Assembly: GCF_000633635.1 (NCBI RefSeq)
Contig: NZ_AYPQ01000002.1
Location: 485,643 to 549,642, forward strand
Origin: Enterococcus crotali
GTDB lineage: Bacteria > Bacillota > Bacilli > Lactobacillales > Enterococcaceae
Reading direction: 5' to 3'
DNA length: 64,000 bases
Part shown: positions 37,481-44,408 of the stretch, one piece after another
How the letters are laid out: each line of letters begins with the position of its first letter
Position numbering within the stretch: the first letter of the stretch is position 1
Position numbers and translations under genes: made by a program
The notes under the pieces: generated by a model
Seen by the model: the letters and a program-made list of their open reading frames with translations, nothing else
Told to the model about the DNA's origin: nothing
Databases searched by the model: none

Positions 37481-38128
37481 ATGAATACAAAAATACAACC
37501 ATATCAATTTAATTTTATTAGAAAACAAGCCAATATTTTGCTACAAGCTCATTTATCTGTAAATGATAAAAATACAATCAAAACACTACAAGCAATCGTT
37601 CTTGAGAAAATCAATGAGCAGTTTGGTACAGATAAAGAACAGTTACAGCCGTTATTAGATGGTTTTTTAGAAGCTGCAACTTCTAAGCCTAGACTGGAAC
37701 AATATTTGGAAGGGTTAAAAGAAGCGGTTATTCCATTTGATCCGCCTTCAAAACAACAACTGACAAAGCTCTTTAAAAAGACGAAGAAATTGAAAATCCC
37801 AGATTGGGAAACAATGGACTTGAGAGATTATACTTTTTACAGCTGGAATGATAGCGGGAAACAGCAAAAATTTATTATTGCTTCAATTGACGGACAGTTC
37901 GTCGGTGTTTCAGGAACGATTTCTCCTACGACTCAAAAAGGGATCTGCCCGATTTGTCATGAAACGTCAGAAGTTGCGATGTTTCTGTCTAAGGTGAAAG
38001 AATCCGGTGATGGGATGTACACGAAGCGTGGGAATTATATTTGCTATGACAGTGAGAAATGTAACCATAATATCGAGCGTAGGGAAGAATTAGAAGCGTT
38101 CGTTCAGAATGTGAAGTTTATGAAGTAA
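37481..38128 (+). CDS. EF-G-binding protein, FusB/FusC family
   Basis: 215 residues. FusB-type proteins bind elongation factor G and free it from the ribosome; plasmid-borne homologues give fusidic acid resistance. The N-terminal helical domain (PYQFNFIRKQANILLQAHLSVND) is followed by a C-terminal zinc-binding treble-clef-like domain: ICPICHETSEVAMF and CYDSEKCNHNIERREE with four cysteines. Core residues around FYSWNDSGKQQKF and FVGVSG match the family. ATG at 37481 follows GAGAGGAAA. It is monocistronic with a terminator. Resistance function is not shown by sequence. Confidence 0.85.
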   Translation: MNTKIQPYQFNFIRKQANILLQAHLSVNDKNTIKTLQAIVLEKINEQFGTDKEQLQPLLDGFLEAATSKPRLEQYLEGLKEAVIPFDPPSKQQLTKLFKKTKKLKIPDWETMDLRDYTFYSWNDSGKQQKFIIASIDGQFVGVSGTISPTTQKGICPICHETSEVAMFLSKVKESGDGMYTKRGNYICYDSEKCNHNIERREELEAFVQNVKFMK

Positions 38129-38135
38129 AATATTA

Positions 38136-38165
38136 CCTAGAGGAAATCGCCTCTAGGTTTTTATT
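38136..38165 (+). terminator. Terminator of the fusB-like gene
   Basis: CCTAGAGG pairs with CCTCTAGG around AAATCG, followed by TTTTTATTTTTT. Nothing recognisable lies between it and hicA at 38401. Confidence 0.9.
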
Positions 38166-38400
38166 TTTTGATCTCCCAAATTTTGCTATTGGCAAGAAAA
38201 ATTGAGAGAACTTGACGTTTCCATCAAATCCTTCCTACTTTTTCGAATTATTTGACTATTTGACATTATTAAACTGACCAGCTATTTCTCTTTTAACTAA
38301 AATGATTTACTCTATCAAAAAGATTTTAAAAAAACTAAGCTAACAGTTGAACAAATACGCATTATTACGTATCATACTATCTATAAAGGAGAATAACAGT

Positions 38401-38582
38401 GTGCCCAAGTCAGCCAGAGAAATAGTAAAAATTCTTAAAAAAAATGGATTTGTAAAAACTGATCAAAATGGTAGCCACGTAAAAATGTATAATCCAATCA
38501 CTCATCACACAACAATAGTGCCTATGCACACAGGCGATGTACCGATACGATAGCTATATGGAAACAAGCAGGACTTAAATAG
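38401..38582 (+). pseudogene. hicA: HicA family toxin (mRNA interferase), C-terminus frameshifted
   Basis: HicA is a small dsRBD-fold mRNA interferase. GTG at 38401 follows AAAGGAG. The first 50 residues are family-like: SAREIVKILKKNGFVKTDQNGSHVKMYNP with the catalytic His, then TTIVPMHTGDVP. The frame then stops at 38553. Another frame continues TIAIWKQAGLK to a TAG at 38580, exactly the usual HicA ending, so one base (or four, GGTA-like) is missing near 38548-38552. HicB follows 31 bp later with its own ribosome-binding site. The toxin may be inactive, or the break may be a sequencing indel. Confidence 0.82.
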
Positions 38583-38613
38583 TCTTAATTTGACTATAAG
38601 GAGGAATACTATA

Positions 38614-39000
38614 ATGAGTAGCCTAGTTGTATATCCAGCTATTTTTAATCAAGAAAGAAATAGCTATAACGTTACATTCCCTGACATCCCAGAAATAATT
38701 ACATTTGGGGACGGTATCGATCATGCCGTAGAAATGGCTCAAGAAGCATTAGGTTTGGCGATCTATAATAAAACAGAATTGCCTACCACATCTGATCCAA
38801 GAAAAATAACATTAGACAATGAAACTGATTTTGTTTTAATGGTTACTTTGGATCTAAATGAGTATAGAAGGAAATTCCATTCAAAATCTGTAAGAAAAAA
38901 TACATCGATTCCAGAATGGATCAATGACTTAGCCGAAAAAGAAAATATAAATTTTTCTCAGACTTTGACTGAGGCACTTAAAAATAAGTTGAATGTTTGA
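38614..39000 (+). CDS. hicB: HicB family antitoxin
   Basis: 128 residues. The N-terminal partial RNase H-like domain (LVVYPAIFNQERNSYNVTFPDIPEIITFGDGIDHAVEMAQEALGLAI) is the HicB signature. The C-terminal part (IPEWINDLAEKENINFSQTLTEALKNKL) is a ribbon-helix-helix-like DNA-binding segment. It neutralises HicA and autoregulates the operon. ATG at 38614 follows AAGGAGG. It is intact although the adjacent toxin is frameshifted. Confidence 0.9.
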   Translation: MSSLVVYPAIFNQERNSYNVTFPDIPEIITFGDGIDHAVEMAQEALGLAIYNKTELPTTSDPRKITLDNETDFVLMVTLDLNEYRRKFHSKSVRKNTSIPEWINDLAEKENINFSQTLTEALKNKLNV

Positions 39001-39114
39001 AAATGTCTGCATGCTATTTAAAGTTATAGTGAGAACTGACTTTATTCTAGCTTCTAAACTATTTTAAATGAAGTAATTCATCCCCTAACTTCGTTAGCGT
39101 ATTTAAAAAAATCG

Positions 39115-39123
39115 TGTTATAAT
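39115..39123 (+). promoter_or_regulatory. Extended -10 promoter of the putative antitoxin RNA
   Basis: TGT-TATAAT (extended -10) with no good -35. It is placed just upstream of the hairpin-rich plus-strand transcript that ends in the shared terminator at 39212-39262. Confidence 0.55.
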
Positions 39124-39129
39124 GACAAT

Positions 39130-39262
39130 GAAAAGAGAGATATGCGCTAACATACCTCTCTAGTGTAGATAGTACCAGTAAAAAGCTGGCGGCTATAGAT
39201 TAAACGGTAAAAATAAACCATTTTAACCTACTAAAGTTAAAAAAATGGTTTATTTTTTTGAT
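39130..39262 (+). ncRNA. Putative antisense antitoxin RNA of a type I toxin-antitoxin locus
   Basis: The expected transcript begins with an AGAGAG/CTCTCT hairpin (39134-39162), has a second hairpin-prone region, and ends in the strong stem AATAAACCATTTTAAC/GTTAAAAAAATGGTTTATT followed by T7. Its 3' end overlaps the 3' end of the convergent holin-like toxin gene, so the two RNAs can pair through the shared terminator. This convergent layout is known for par-type and TxpA/RatA-type loci. No expression evidence; inferred from sequence. Confidence 0.6.
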
Positions 39263-39332
39263 TAAATTTCAATATGGCAACCACTAACATTGCAAAACTA
39301 ATCGCAAGTGTTAATGCTTCGTATACTGACAA
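39237..39332 (-). CDS. Putative holin-like type I toxin (31 aa)
   Basis: A 31-residue peptide, MSVYEALTLAISFAMLVVAI followed by a short lysine-rich tail and two Phe. This matches the family annotated as putative holin-like toxin (TxpA/PepA1-like) in enterococci and lactobacilli: N-terminal SVYEAL, one membrane helix, polar end. Start is TTG at 39332, 6-7 bp after AGAGGA. The coding end lies inside the bidirectional terminator shared with the convergent antisense RNA. Translation is probably silenced by that RNA. The membrane peptide would depolarise the cell if expressed alone. Confidence 0.75.
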   Translation of the reverse strand: MSVYEALTLAISFAMLVVAILKFNQKNKPFF

Positions 39333-39660
39333 CTCTATTCCTCTCCATGGACACAGCCATTAATCATCAGGCATCACCCCTTTTTCAAGAGATTTAGCCA
39401 ACCATCTTTTCACTTTTCTACACTAGTTATTATATCATAATAGCAATTATTTATAACTCTTACTTGCAATTTTTCGTAGCAAAATACCCTATTATTAGGC
39501 GATAAATCAGACAACCACCAACGCAAGTAAAACTTAAAAATTTCCACCTCTTTTATCAAACTTGTCCATTTTTTCGACCAGAATTTGGCTATTAAAATTC
39601 TTTCCCACTATTCTATTGACTCCTATAACAGCTTTAGGTTAGAATAAATTTACAACATAA

Positions 39661-39767
39661 AATAAAAAAGGCGCTCTGTCAGAAGACGGTCATCTTCTAA
39701 ACAGAGCCCTGTATTATCAGCCGAAACTAATAATACAAGTTGCCTCGCCAATAATTTCTTATTGACT
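39661..39767 (-). ncRNA. Structured small RNA, copy 1
   Basis: On the minus strand a TACAAT -10 (39779-39774) precedes three hairpins: GTCAATA/TATTGGC; TATTATTAG-TTTCGG-CTGATAATA; and a terminator GGGCTCTGT...ACAGAGCGCC with inner AGAAGA/TCTTCT, then TTTTTTATTTT. A second copy at 39921-40028 keeps all three helices with paired changes. I do not know the family name. It may be an antitoxin RNA whose toxin partner has been lost. Confidence 0.6.
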
Positions 39768-39856
39768 AACCTTATTGTACTAAAAGTAAGAACAAATTTC
39801 CATTCTTTTTTCTTGCTCAATACTGTTAGTGAATGGTTATTTAACGAACGCTTCAT

Positions 39857-39887
39857 GGTATTAGTAGCTGACTAATATCATTTTTTT
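39857..39887 (+). terminator. Hairpin terminator of unit 1 (plus strand)
   Basis: GGTATTAGT pairs with ACTAATATC around AGCTG, followed by A then T7. The matching hairpin occurs after unit 2. What plus-strand transcript it ends is unclear. Confidence 0.55.
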
Positions 39888-39920
39888 GTGTTTAAAATCA
39901 GGTAATTAGAGCGAAAAAAC

Positions 39921-40028
39921 AAAATAAAAAGGCACTCTGTACAAGGGCGGTCACCCACATACAGAGCCTCATATTATCAGCCGAAACTAATAATATAAGT
40001 TGCCCTAGTCAATATTTGCATATCGACT
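39921..40028 (-). ncRNA. Structured small RNA, copy 2
   Basis: Same organisation as copy 1: TAAAAT -10 (40039-40034), hairpins GTCGATA/TATTGAC, TATTATTAG-TTTCGG-CTGATAATA, and terminator GGCTCTGT...ACAGAGTGCC with inner GGGTG/CGCCC-type pairing, then TTTTTATTTTG. The first and third helices differ from copy 1 mostly by pair-preserving changes, which supports a conserved RNA structure. Confidence 0.6.
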
Positions 40029-40122
40029 CTTTCATTTTACTCAATTTTTGTAAGAAATACTAGTGTTTTTTACAGATATTGTTATTTTGAAGCAGTTGGT
40101 GGTTATTTGTTGCACTTTTGCA

Positions 40123-40154
40123 CGGTATTAGTTGGTGCTAATGCCGTATTTTTT
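40123..40154 (+). terminator. Hairpin terminator of unit 2 (plus strand)
   Basis: CGGTATTAG pairs with CTAATGCCG around TTGGTG, followed by TATTTTTT. Counterpart of the hairpin at 39857, showing that the repeated unit includes both small RNA and this element. Confidence 0.55.
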
Positions 40155-40159
40155 CGCTC

Positions 40160-40554
40160 TTTTTATAAATAGCAAGTACCTCTCTCCTTTTTCAATACGG
40201 TATTTTCGTATTGGCATTCTACCAATTGGTGCTTGCAAACATATTTACTAGAATCGATCACTACCATACGTTTCACCATTTGATCTAAAAAGGCAGCCAA
40301 GTCAATGCGCATACAAATGGATAAAAATCAGAAACAGATAAATAAACAGTTCTTTCGTTTACCCGATTGAATGGCGCAACGTAACGATTGATTTCTAGTT
40401 CATCTGTAGTCTTAACGATCCGTCTGGCGGAAGATGGGTCGTTAAGTAAAAAATCGCAGGCCTGCGGAACCTGCGCATTTCAAATAGCTGTTTATTCCTT
40501 CAGAAACACCCAACCATTTTTTTACTATCACAAGATAAACAGCTGTTTGTTTTA
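40160..40554. other. Gene-free region with several inverted repeats
   Basis: No supported gene. It contains CTTAACGATCC/GGGTCGTTAAG (40411-40446), the GC-rich palindrome GCAGGCCTGC (40456-40465) and a wide inverted repeat AGCTGTTTAT/ATAAACAGCT (40486-40495 and 40535-40544) next to the end of the following HTH gene. The last could help terminate that gene. The rest looks like degenerate sequence. Confidence 0.4.
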
Positions 40555-40728
40555 TTACTCATCGTGACTCACCTGAATATTGTTTAACTGCTTTAGAATA
40601 TCGCTATTCGGATGACTTTTTCCATTTTCCCAATTCGAAATACTTTGTCTCGTTACATATAATATATCTGCTAATTCTTGCTGTGTTAAATGCAATTGTT
40701 CCCGTTTCTTTTTTACTTCTGTAACCAT
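40555..40728 (-). CDS. Small Cro/CI-type helix-turn-helix protein (57 aa)
   Basis: 57 residues that are almost entirely an XRE-family HTH: KKKREQLHLTQQELADILYVTRQSISNWENGKSHPNSDILKQL. I chose ATG at 40728, with AGGGAG 7 bp upstream, over an upstream in-frame ATG. Many relatives carry a membrane or sensor domain after this HTH. Here the protein ends right after it, so it may be a naturally short regulator or a truncated one. No target is adjacent on the same strand. Confidence 0.75.
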   Translation of the reverse strand: MVTEVKKKREQLHLTQQELADILYVTRQSISNWENGKSHPNSDILKQLNNIQVSHDE

Positions 40729-40920
40729 CGTCTTCTCCCTACTTGTCATACTATACAGTCATTATAGAGCTTTTTTTTTATAAAAAACAATAGCAATTTT
40801 GAATCGATACAATTCATTTTTTGATAGTTAATAGGATGAATGAAGATCAATGGACAAGACATATATATTAACGACTCCCCCCTTAGAAAAATAACTTCAT
40901 TCTGAAGGGATGCGGATTGT

Positions 40921-40959
40921 TTGACAAAGCTTCGTCCTTTTGGTTTAATAGTTTAAACC
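40921..40959 (+). promoter_or_regulatory. Promoter and operator of the arsR / DJ-1 / epimerase operon
   Basis: Perfect TTGACA (40921-40926), 17-bp spacer, TTTAAT (40944-40949). The palindrome GGTTTAA-TAGT-TTAAACC (40942-40959) covers the -10 and is the probable binding site of the ArsR protein encoded first in the operon. Confidence 0.7.
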
Positions 40960-40996
40960 AACGAACGATAAAAATAAAAAAACTAGGAGTTTACCT

Positions 40997-41326
40997 ATGA
41001 ATAAAATGACCGAATTAAAAGAAAGCTTCGCCGCACTTAGTCCCTTTTTAACCGCTTTAGGTGACGAAAAACGCCAAAAAATCATCCTTCGACTGATGGA
41101 AGATCAAGCTTGCCAAGGATTGCAAGTTCCAGATTTAATTGAAGCGTCCGGCTTATCAAGACCTGCTGTTTCTCATCACTTAAAAGTATTAAAAAATGCC
41201 AATATTGTTGATTATCGACGAGAAGGCACGAAAAATTTCTACTATTTAACCCATGAATTAGGAGAAATCAATCAATTGAAACAGCTAATAGAACAAATCA
41301 TTGATTTTACAGAAAAGAGGAAATAA
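40997..41326 (+). CDS. ArsR family transcriptional regulator
   Basis: 109 residues. A winged-helix repressor: LTALGDEKRQKIILRLME, recognition helix LIEASGLSRPAVSHHLKVLKNANIV and wing DYRREGTKNFYYL. The usual metal-binding ELCVCDL motif of the alpha3 helix is absent; the equivalent segment is QGLQVPDLIE, so it probably responds to something other than a thiophilic metal. It is first in an operon with a DJ-1/PfpI protein and an NAD-dependent epimerase, and a palindrome overlaps its promoter, implying autorepression. Confidence 0.88.
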   Translation: MNKMTELKESFAALSPFLTALGDEKRQKIILRLMEDQACQGLQVPDLIEASGLSRPAVSHHLKVLKNANIVDYRREGTKNFYYLTHELGEINQLKQLIEQIIDFTEKRK

Positions 41327-41327
41327 A

Positions 41328-42041
41328 TTGAAGAAAGTATTGATCGTAGAAACAAACGTCACTAGATACCAAGGAACCAAAGAACCTACAGGCTTATGGT
41401 TAGGTGAATCTGCTGAGTTTGTAGATGAGTTAAACAAAGCTGGTATCGCCTATGATTTTGTCAGTCCAAAGGGCGGTTTTATCCCATTAGACCCTAGAAG
41501 TATGAAATACACGGATGAATCGATCTTAAGCGTGTACGAAGATCCAAATTTTGTTTATCGAGGATTAACGAATACCCTAAAACCAGCTGAAGTAAATGCC
41601 AACGACTATTTTGCGATATATTATACTGGCGGACATGGTGTGATGTGGGATTTTCCAGATAATCAGGAACTACAAACGATCGCTAAAGAAATTTATACAG
41701 ACAATGGCTATTTAGTTTCCGTTTGTCATGGCATCGCAGGTTTATTAAATATTAAGGACGATAATGGAAACTATCTTATCGCAAATAAAGCCATTACAGG
41801 TTTTACAACGACTGAAGAAATAATTGCTGGAAAAAAATCTGTTGTCCCTTTCTTAAATAAAGAGATTGCTGAAAAAAATGGTGCAACTTTTAAAAAGAAA
41901 CGTTTTTATAAAGATTATGCTATAAAAGATGGACGAATCATCACTGGACAAAACCCGTTCTCTGTTCGTTCTGTCGCAAAATTACTATTGAATCAAGTAG
42001 ATTTAGGAGGAAATGACCATGCAAACAATCTTAGGAAGTAA
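41328..42041 (+). CDS. DJ-1/PfpI family type 1 glutamine amidotransferase-like protein
   Basis: 237 residues of the Hsp31-like DJ-1 group: start KKVLIVETNVTRY, the YYTGGHGVMWDFPD strand-loop, the nucleophile elbow VSVCHGIAGLLN (Cys followed by His) and KAITGFTTTEE. Such proteins act as glyoxalase III or chaperone-like stress enzymes. I chose TTG at 41328, which follows AGAGGA and begins 1 bp after the arsR stop. The upstream TTG in the same frame overlaps arsR and lacks a site. With the ArsR repressor it probably forms a reactive-aldehyde or electrophile response, which is inference. Confidence 0.85.
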   Translation: MKKVLIVETNVTRYQGTKEPTGLWLGESAEFVDELNKAGIAYDFVSPKGGFIPLDPRSMKYTDESILSVYEDPNFVYRGLTNTLKPAEVNANDYFAIYYTGGHGVMWDFPDNQELQTIAKEIYTDNGYLVSVCHGIAGLLNIKDDNGNYLIANKAITGFTTTEEIIAGKKSVVPFLNKEIAEKNGATFKKKRFYKDYAIKDGRIITGQNPFSVRSVAKLLLNQVDLGGNDHANNLRK

Positions 42042-42933
42042 TGGACAAATCGGGCAAGAACTCGCCAAGGAGTTGCACAAAAATTTTACTACAGATCTTC
42101 GCTTAGTGAGTCGTAGTCCTAAAAAGGTCAACGAAAGCGATCAACTTTTCCCAGCCAATCTGCTTAATTATGAAGAAACGAATCAAGCAATCGCTGGAAG
42201 TGAGATTGTCTATTTTACCGCTGGACTTCCAATGGATAGTCACATGTGGGAAGAACAATTCCTCATAATGATGGCAAATGTGATGAAATCTTGTATCGAA
42301 AATCAAACGAAATTAGTTTTTTTCGATAATACGTATATGTACGCCAAAAATAGTACCCCTCAAACAGAAGACAGCCCCTTTCAACCAGTAGGCAGAAAAG
42401 CAGTTGTACGAGCAAATATGGCGCAAATGTTACTTGATAAGATGAACGCTAAAGAAATAGATGCAGTTATTTGTCGCGCACCTGAATTTTATGGCCCTGG
42501 TAAAACACAAAGTATCACGAATACCATGATTTTTGAGAACATAAATCAAGGGAAAAAGCTTCGAGTTCCTCTCAGCGATTCAAGCTTACGAACACTGATT
42601 TGGACACCAGATGCCAGTCGAGCAATGGCTTTGATCGGAAACACCGAAGATGCTTACGGTCAGACATGGCACTTACCTTGTGATGGTAGCAAAAGTTATT
42701 CTGAAATAATCAATTTATCCGAACAAATTTTAAATAAAAAACTTCCATATACTGTTCTAAAAATGTGGCAATTTAACTTAGGACGTCTGTTTAGTCCTCA
42801 ATTGAAAGAATTAAAAGAGCTGCTTCCGCGCTATCAAGAGGATAATATCTTCGTTTCAGATAAATTTAAACAACGGTTTCCTGAATTTAAGATCACAACA
42901 ATGGAAGAAGGAATCCGGCAAATCGTTTTATAG
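42019..42933 (+). CDS. NAD(P)-dependent epimerase/dehydratase family protein
   Basis: 304 residues. A short-chain Rossmann fold begins ILGSNGQIGQELAKEL (GxxGxxG). The active-site region includes VFFDNTYMYAKN (Tyr) and a later CRAPEFYGPG substrate loop. The C-terminal half suits an extended SDR acting on a sugar nucleotide or a small carbonyl compound. It overlaps the DJ-1 gene by 23 bp. ATG at 42019 has AGGAGG at 8 bp, better than the ATG at 42013. A strong terminator follows. Confidence 0.8.
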   Translation: MQTILGSNGQIGQELAKELHKNFTTDLRLVSRSPKKVNESDQLFPANLLNYEETNQAIAGSEIVYFTAGLPMDSHMWEEQFLIMMANVMKSCIENQTKLVFFDNTYMYAKNSTPQTEDSPFQPVGRKAVVRANMAQMLLDKMNAKEIDAVICRAPEFYGPGKTQSITNTMIFENINQGKKLRVPLSDSSLRTLIWTPDASRAMALIGNTEDAYGQTWHLPCDGSKSYSEIINLSEQILNKKLPYTVLKMWQFNLGRLFSPQLKELKELLPRYQEDNIFVSDKFKQRFPEFKITTMEEGIRQIVL

Positions 42934-42976
42934 TTGTTTGTTTTTTTCTAAATTAAATGAACTTAAATTATATAAG

Positions 42977-43015
42977 AAAAGATCTAGAATCGGACGTTCC
43001 CATTCTAGATCTTTT
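42977..43015. terminator. Bidirectional terminator between epimerase and M20 genes
   Basis: AAAAGATCTAGAAT pairs with ATTCTAGATCTTTT around CGGACGTTCCC; convergent genes on both sides. Confidence 0.9.
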
Positions 43016-43034
43016 GTCTTTTATCAGATGTTCA

Positions 43035-44180
43035 TTAAGCTAGATAAGTCGTTGCCATTTCTTTATAAATATCCACCATTTCCAAATAGTTATCAACATC
43101 CACATATTCATCCACTTGATGCGGTGTTTCATTTCCTGGACCAAAAATAATCACTGGAAATGTTTGTTTGCCTTTTGTAAATTCAGCGGCATCCGTCGTT
43201 CCAGATACGCCAACCATTGGAATATCCACATTGACTTGTTTTTTCGCTACTTGTTGGGCAATTTTTGCGATATCGGAATCTTTTTCGCTTTTCACTGAAA
43301 TTTTATTGGCTTCAATGCTCAATGTTAAATGATACGTATCTTTTTGGTTTAACTCATCGATCAGTTCATTCATTTTTTTGATAACAAGGTCATTATCATA
43401 ATTAGGGATCGTTCTGATATTTCCTTGAAGACTTGCTTCACTTGGGATACTATTGATTTGTTCTCCACCAGAAATCATGGTTACATTATAGATAAAATCA
43501 CCCAGCACTTCGTCTGTGTGAATTTCACTACGGAATAATTCGTTGGCTCTTGTGTAAAAGTCATTTAAATGATCGATTGCATTTACTCCTAGTTGGGGCA
43601 TTGAGCTATGAGCGTTCTTACCTTGAGACTCCACTTTAAAATTGATCGATCCTTTATGCGCATAAACGATACCAGCGTAGCCGGAAGGTTCACCAATTAC
43701 CATTGAGGTCACGTCATCCACATAGCCTTCTTTGGTTAATTGTTCTGCACCTAATTCACCAACTTCTTCACCAACTGTAGCGATCAAACGCAGACGACCG
43801 TTGAACGTTGCTTGTTCCTCTTTTAATTCAATCATTGCAATAGCCATTGCAGCTAAACCACTCTTCATATCACAAGTGCCGCGACCATACATTTTCCCAT
43901 CACGAATTTCAGGTTTAAACGGATCCGATGTCCAATCAGCTTCATTCCCTGCTGAAACGACATCCATATGTCCAGAAAAAGCTAAGACTTTTTCGCTATT
44001 TTTATTACCTATTTCAACAATTAGGTTGTCACGGTCTTCGTCATATTCTAAAAAGCTTGAGTCGATGCCATGTTTTTTGAATAGCTTGCTTAAATACTCA
44101 GCGACTTCTTTTTCATTGCCGTTGACTGATTTGATTGCAACGATGTCTTTTAGGATTTGGATTTTTTCTTGTTTTTCCAT
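43035..44180 (-). CDS. M20 family metallopeptidase, ArgE/DapE type
   Basis: 381 residues. Two-zinc hydrolase: SGHMDVVSAG (His, Asp), GRGTCDMKSGLAA (Asp), TVGEEVGELG (Glu-Glu), VIGEPSG and a C-terminal GPGNETPHQVDEYV (His). It is close to succinyl-diaminopimelate desuccinylase / acetylornithine deacetylase, and many enterococcal copies are annotated as ArgE/DapE family without a proven substrate. No lysine or arginine genes are adjacent, so I give only the family. ATG at 44180 follows GAAGGCC-like bases. Confidence 0.85.
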   Translation of the reverse strand: MEKQEKIQILKDIVAIKSVNGNEKEVAEYLSKLFKKHGIDSSFLEYDEDRDNLIVEIGNKNSEKVLAFSGHMDVVSAGNEADWTSDPFKPEIRDGKMYGRGTCDMKSGLAAMAIAMIELKEEQATFNGRLRLIATVGEEVGELGAEQLTKEGYVDDVTSMVIGEPSGYAGIVYAHKGSINFKVESQGKNAHSSMPQLGVNAIDHLNDFYTRANELFRSEIHTDEVLGDFIYNVTMISGGEQINSIPSEASLQGNIRTIPNYDNDLVIKKMNELIDELNQKDTYHLTLSIEANKISVKSEKDSDIAKIAQQVAKKQVNVDIPMVGVSGTTDAAEFTKGKQTFPVIIFGPGNETPHQVDEYVDVDNYLEMVDIYKEMATTYLA

Positions 44181-44408
44181 TATGTTGGCCTTCTTTCATT
44201 TGATTCATTCAGCTTTTGATCGTGTGTGAAAAACTGGATAAATTTGCTTACAGATTAACTATACACCTAATTTGGGATTTCGTTAAATAAAAGAGGTTTA
44301 TTTTATTCTGCCCTTATTTATGAAAAGATTCACAAAAAACTTCATTTTCATTTGTTTAATATATAATTAATAGATAATAATAAATAAATAAAAGAAAGAA
44401 GATTACAA

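Noticed and set aside
39650..39856. 68-residue minus-strand ORF
   Set aside because: It runs through the structured small RNA and its terminator, has no family and no good start site; the RNA explains the sequence better.
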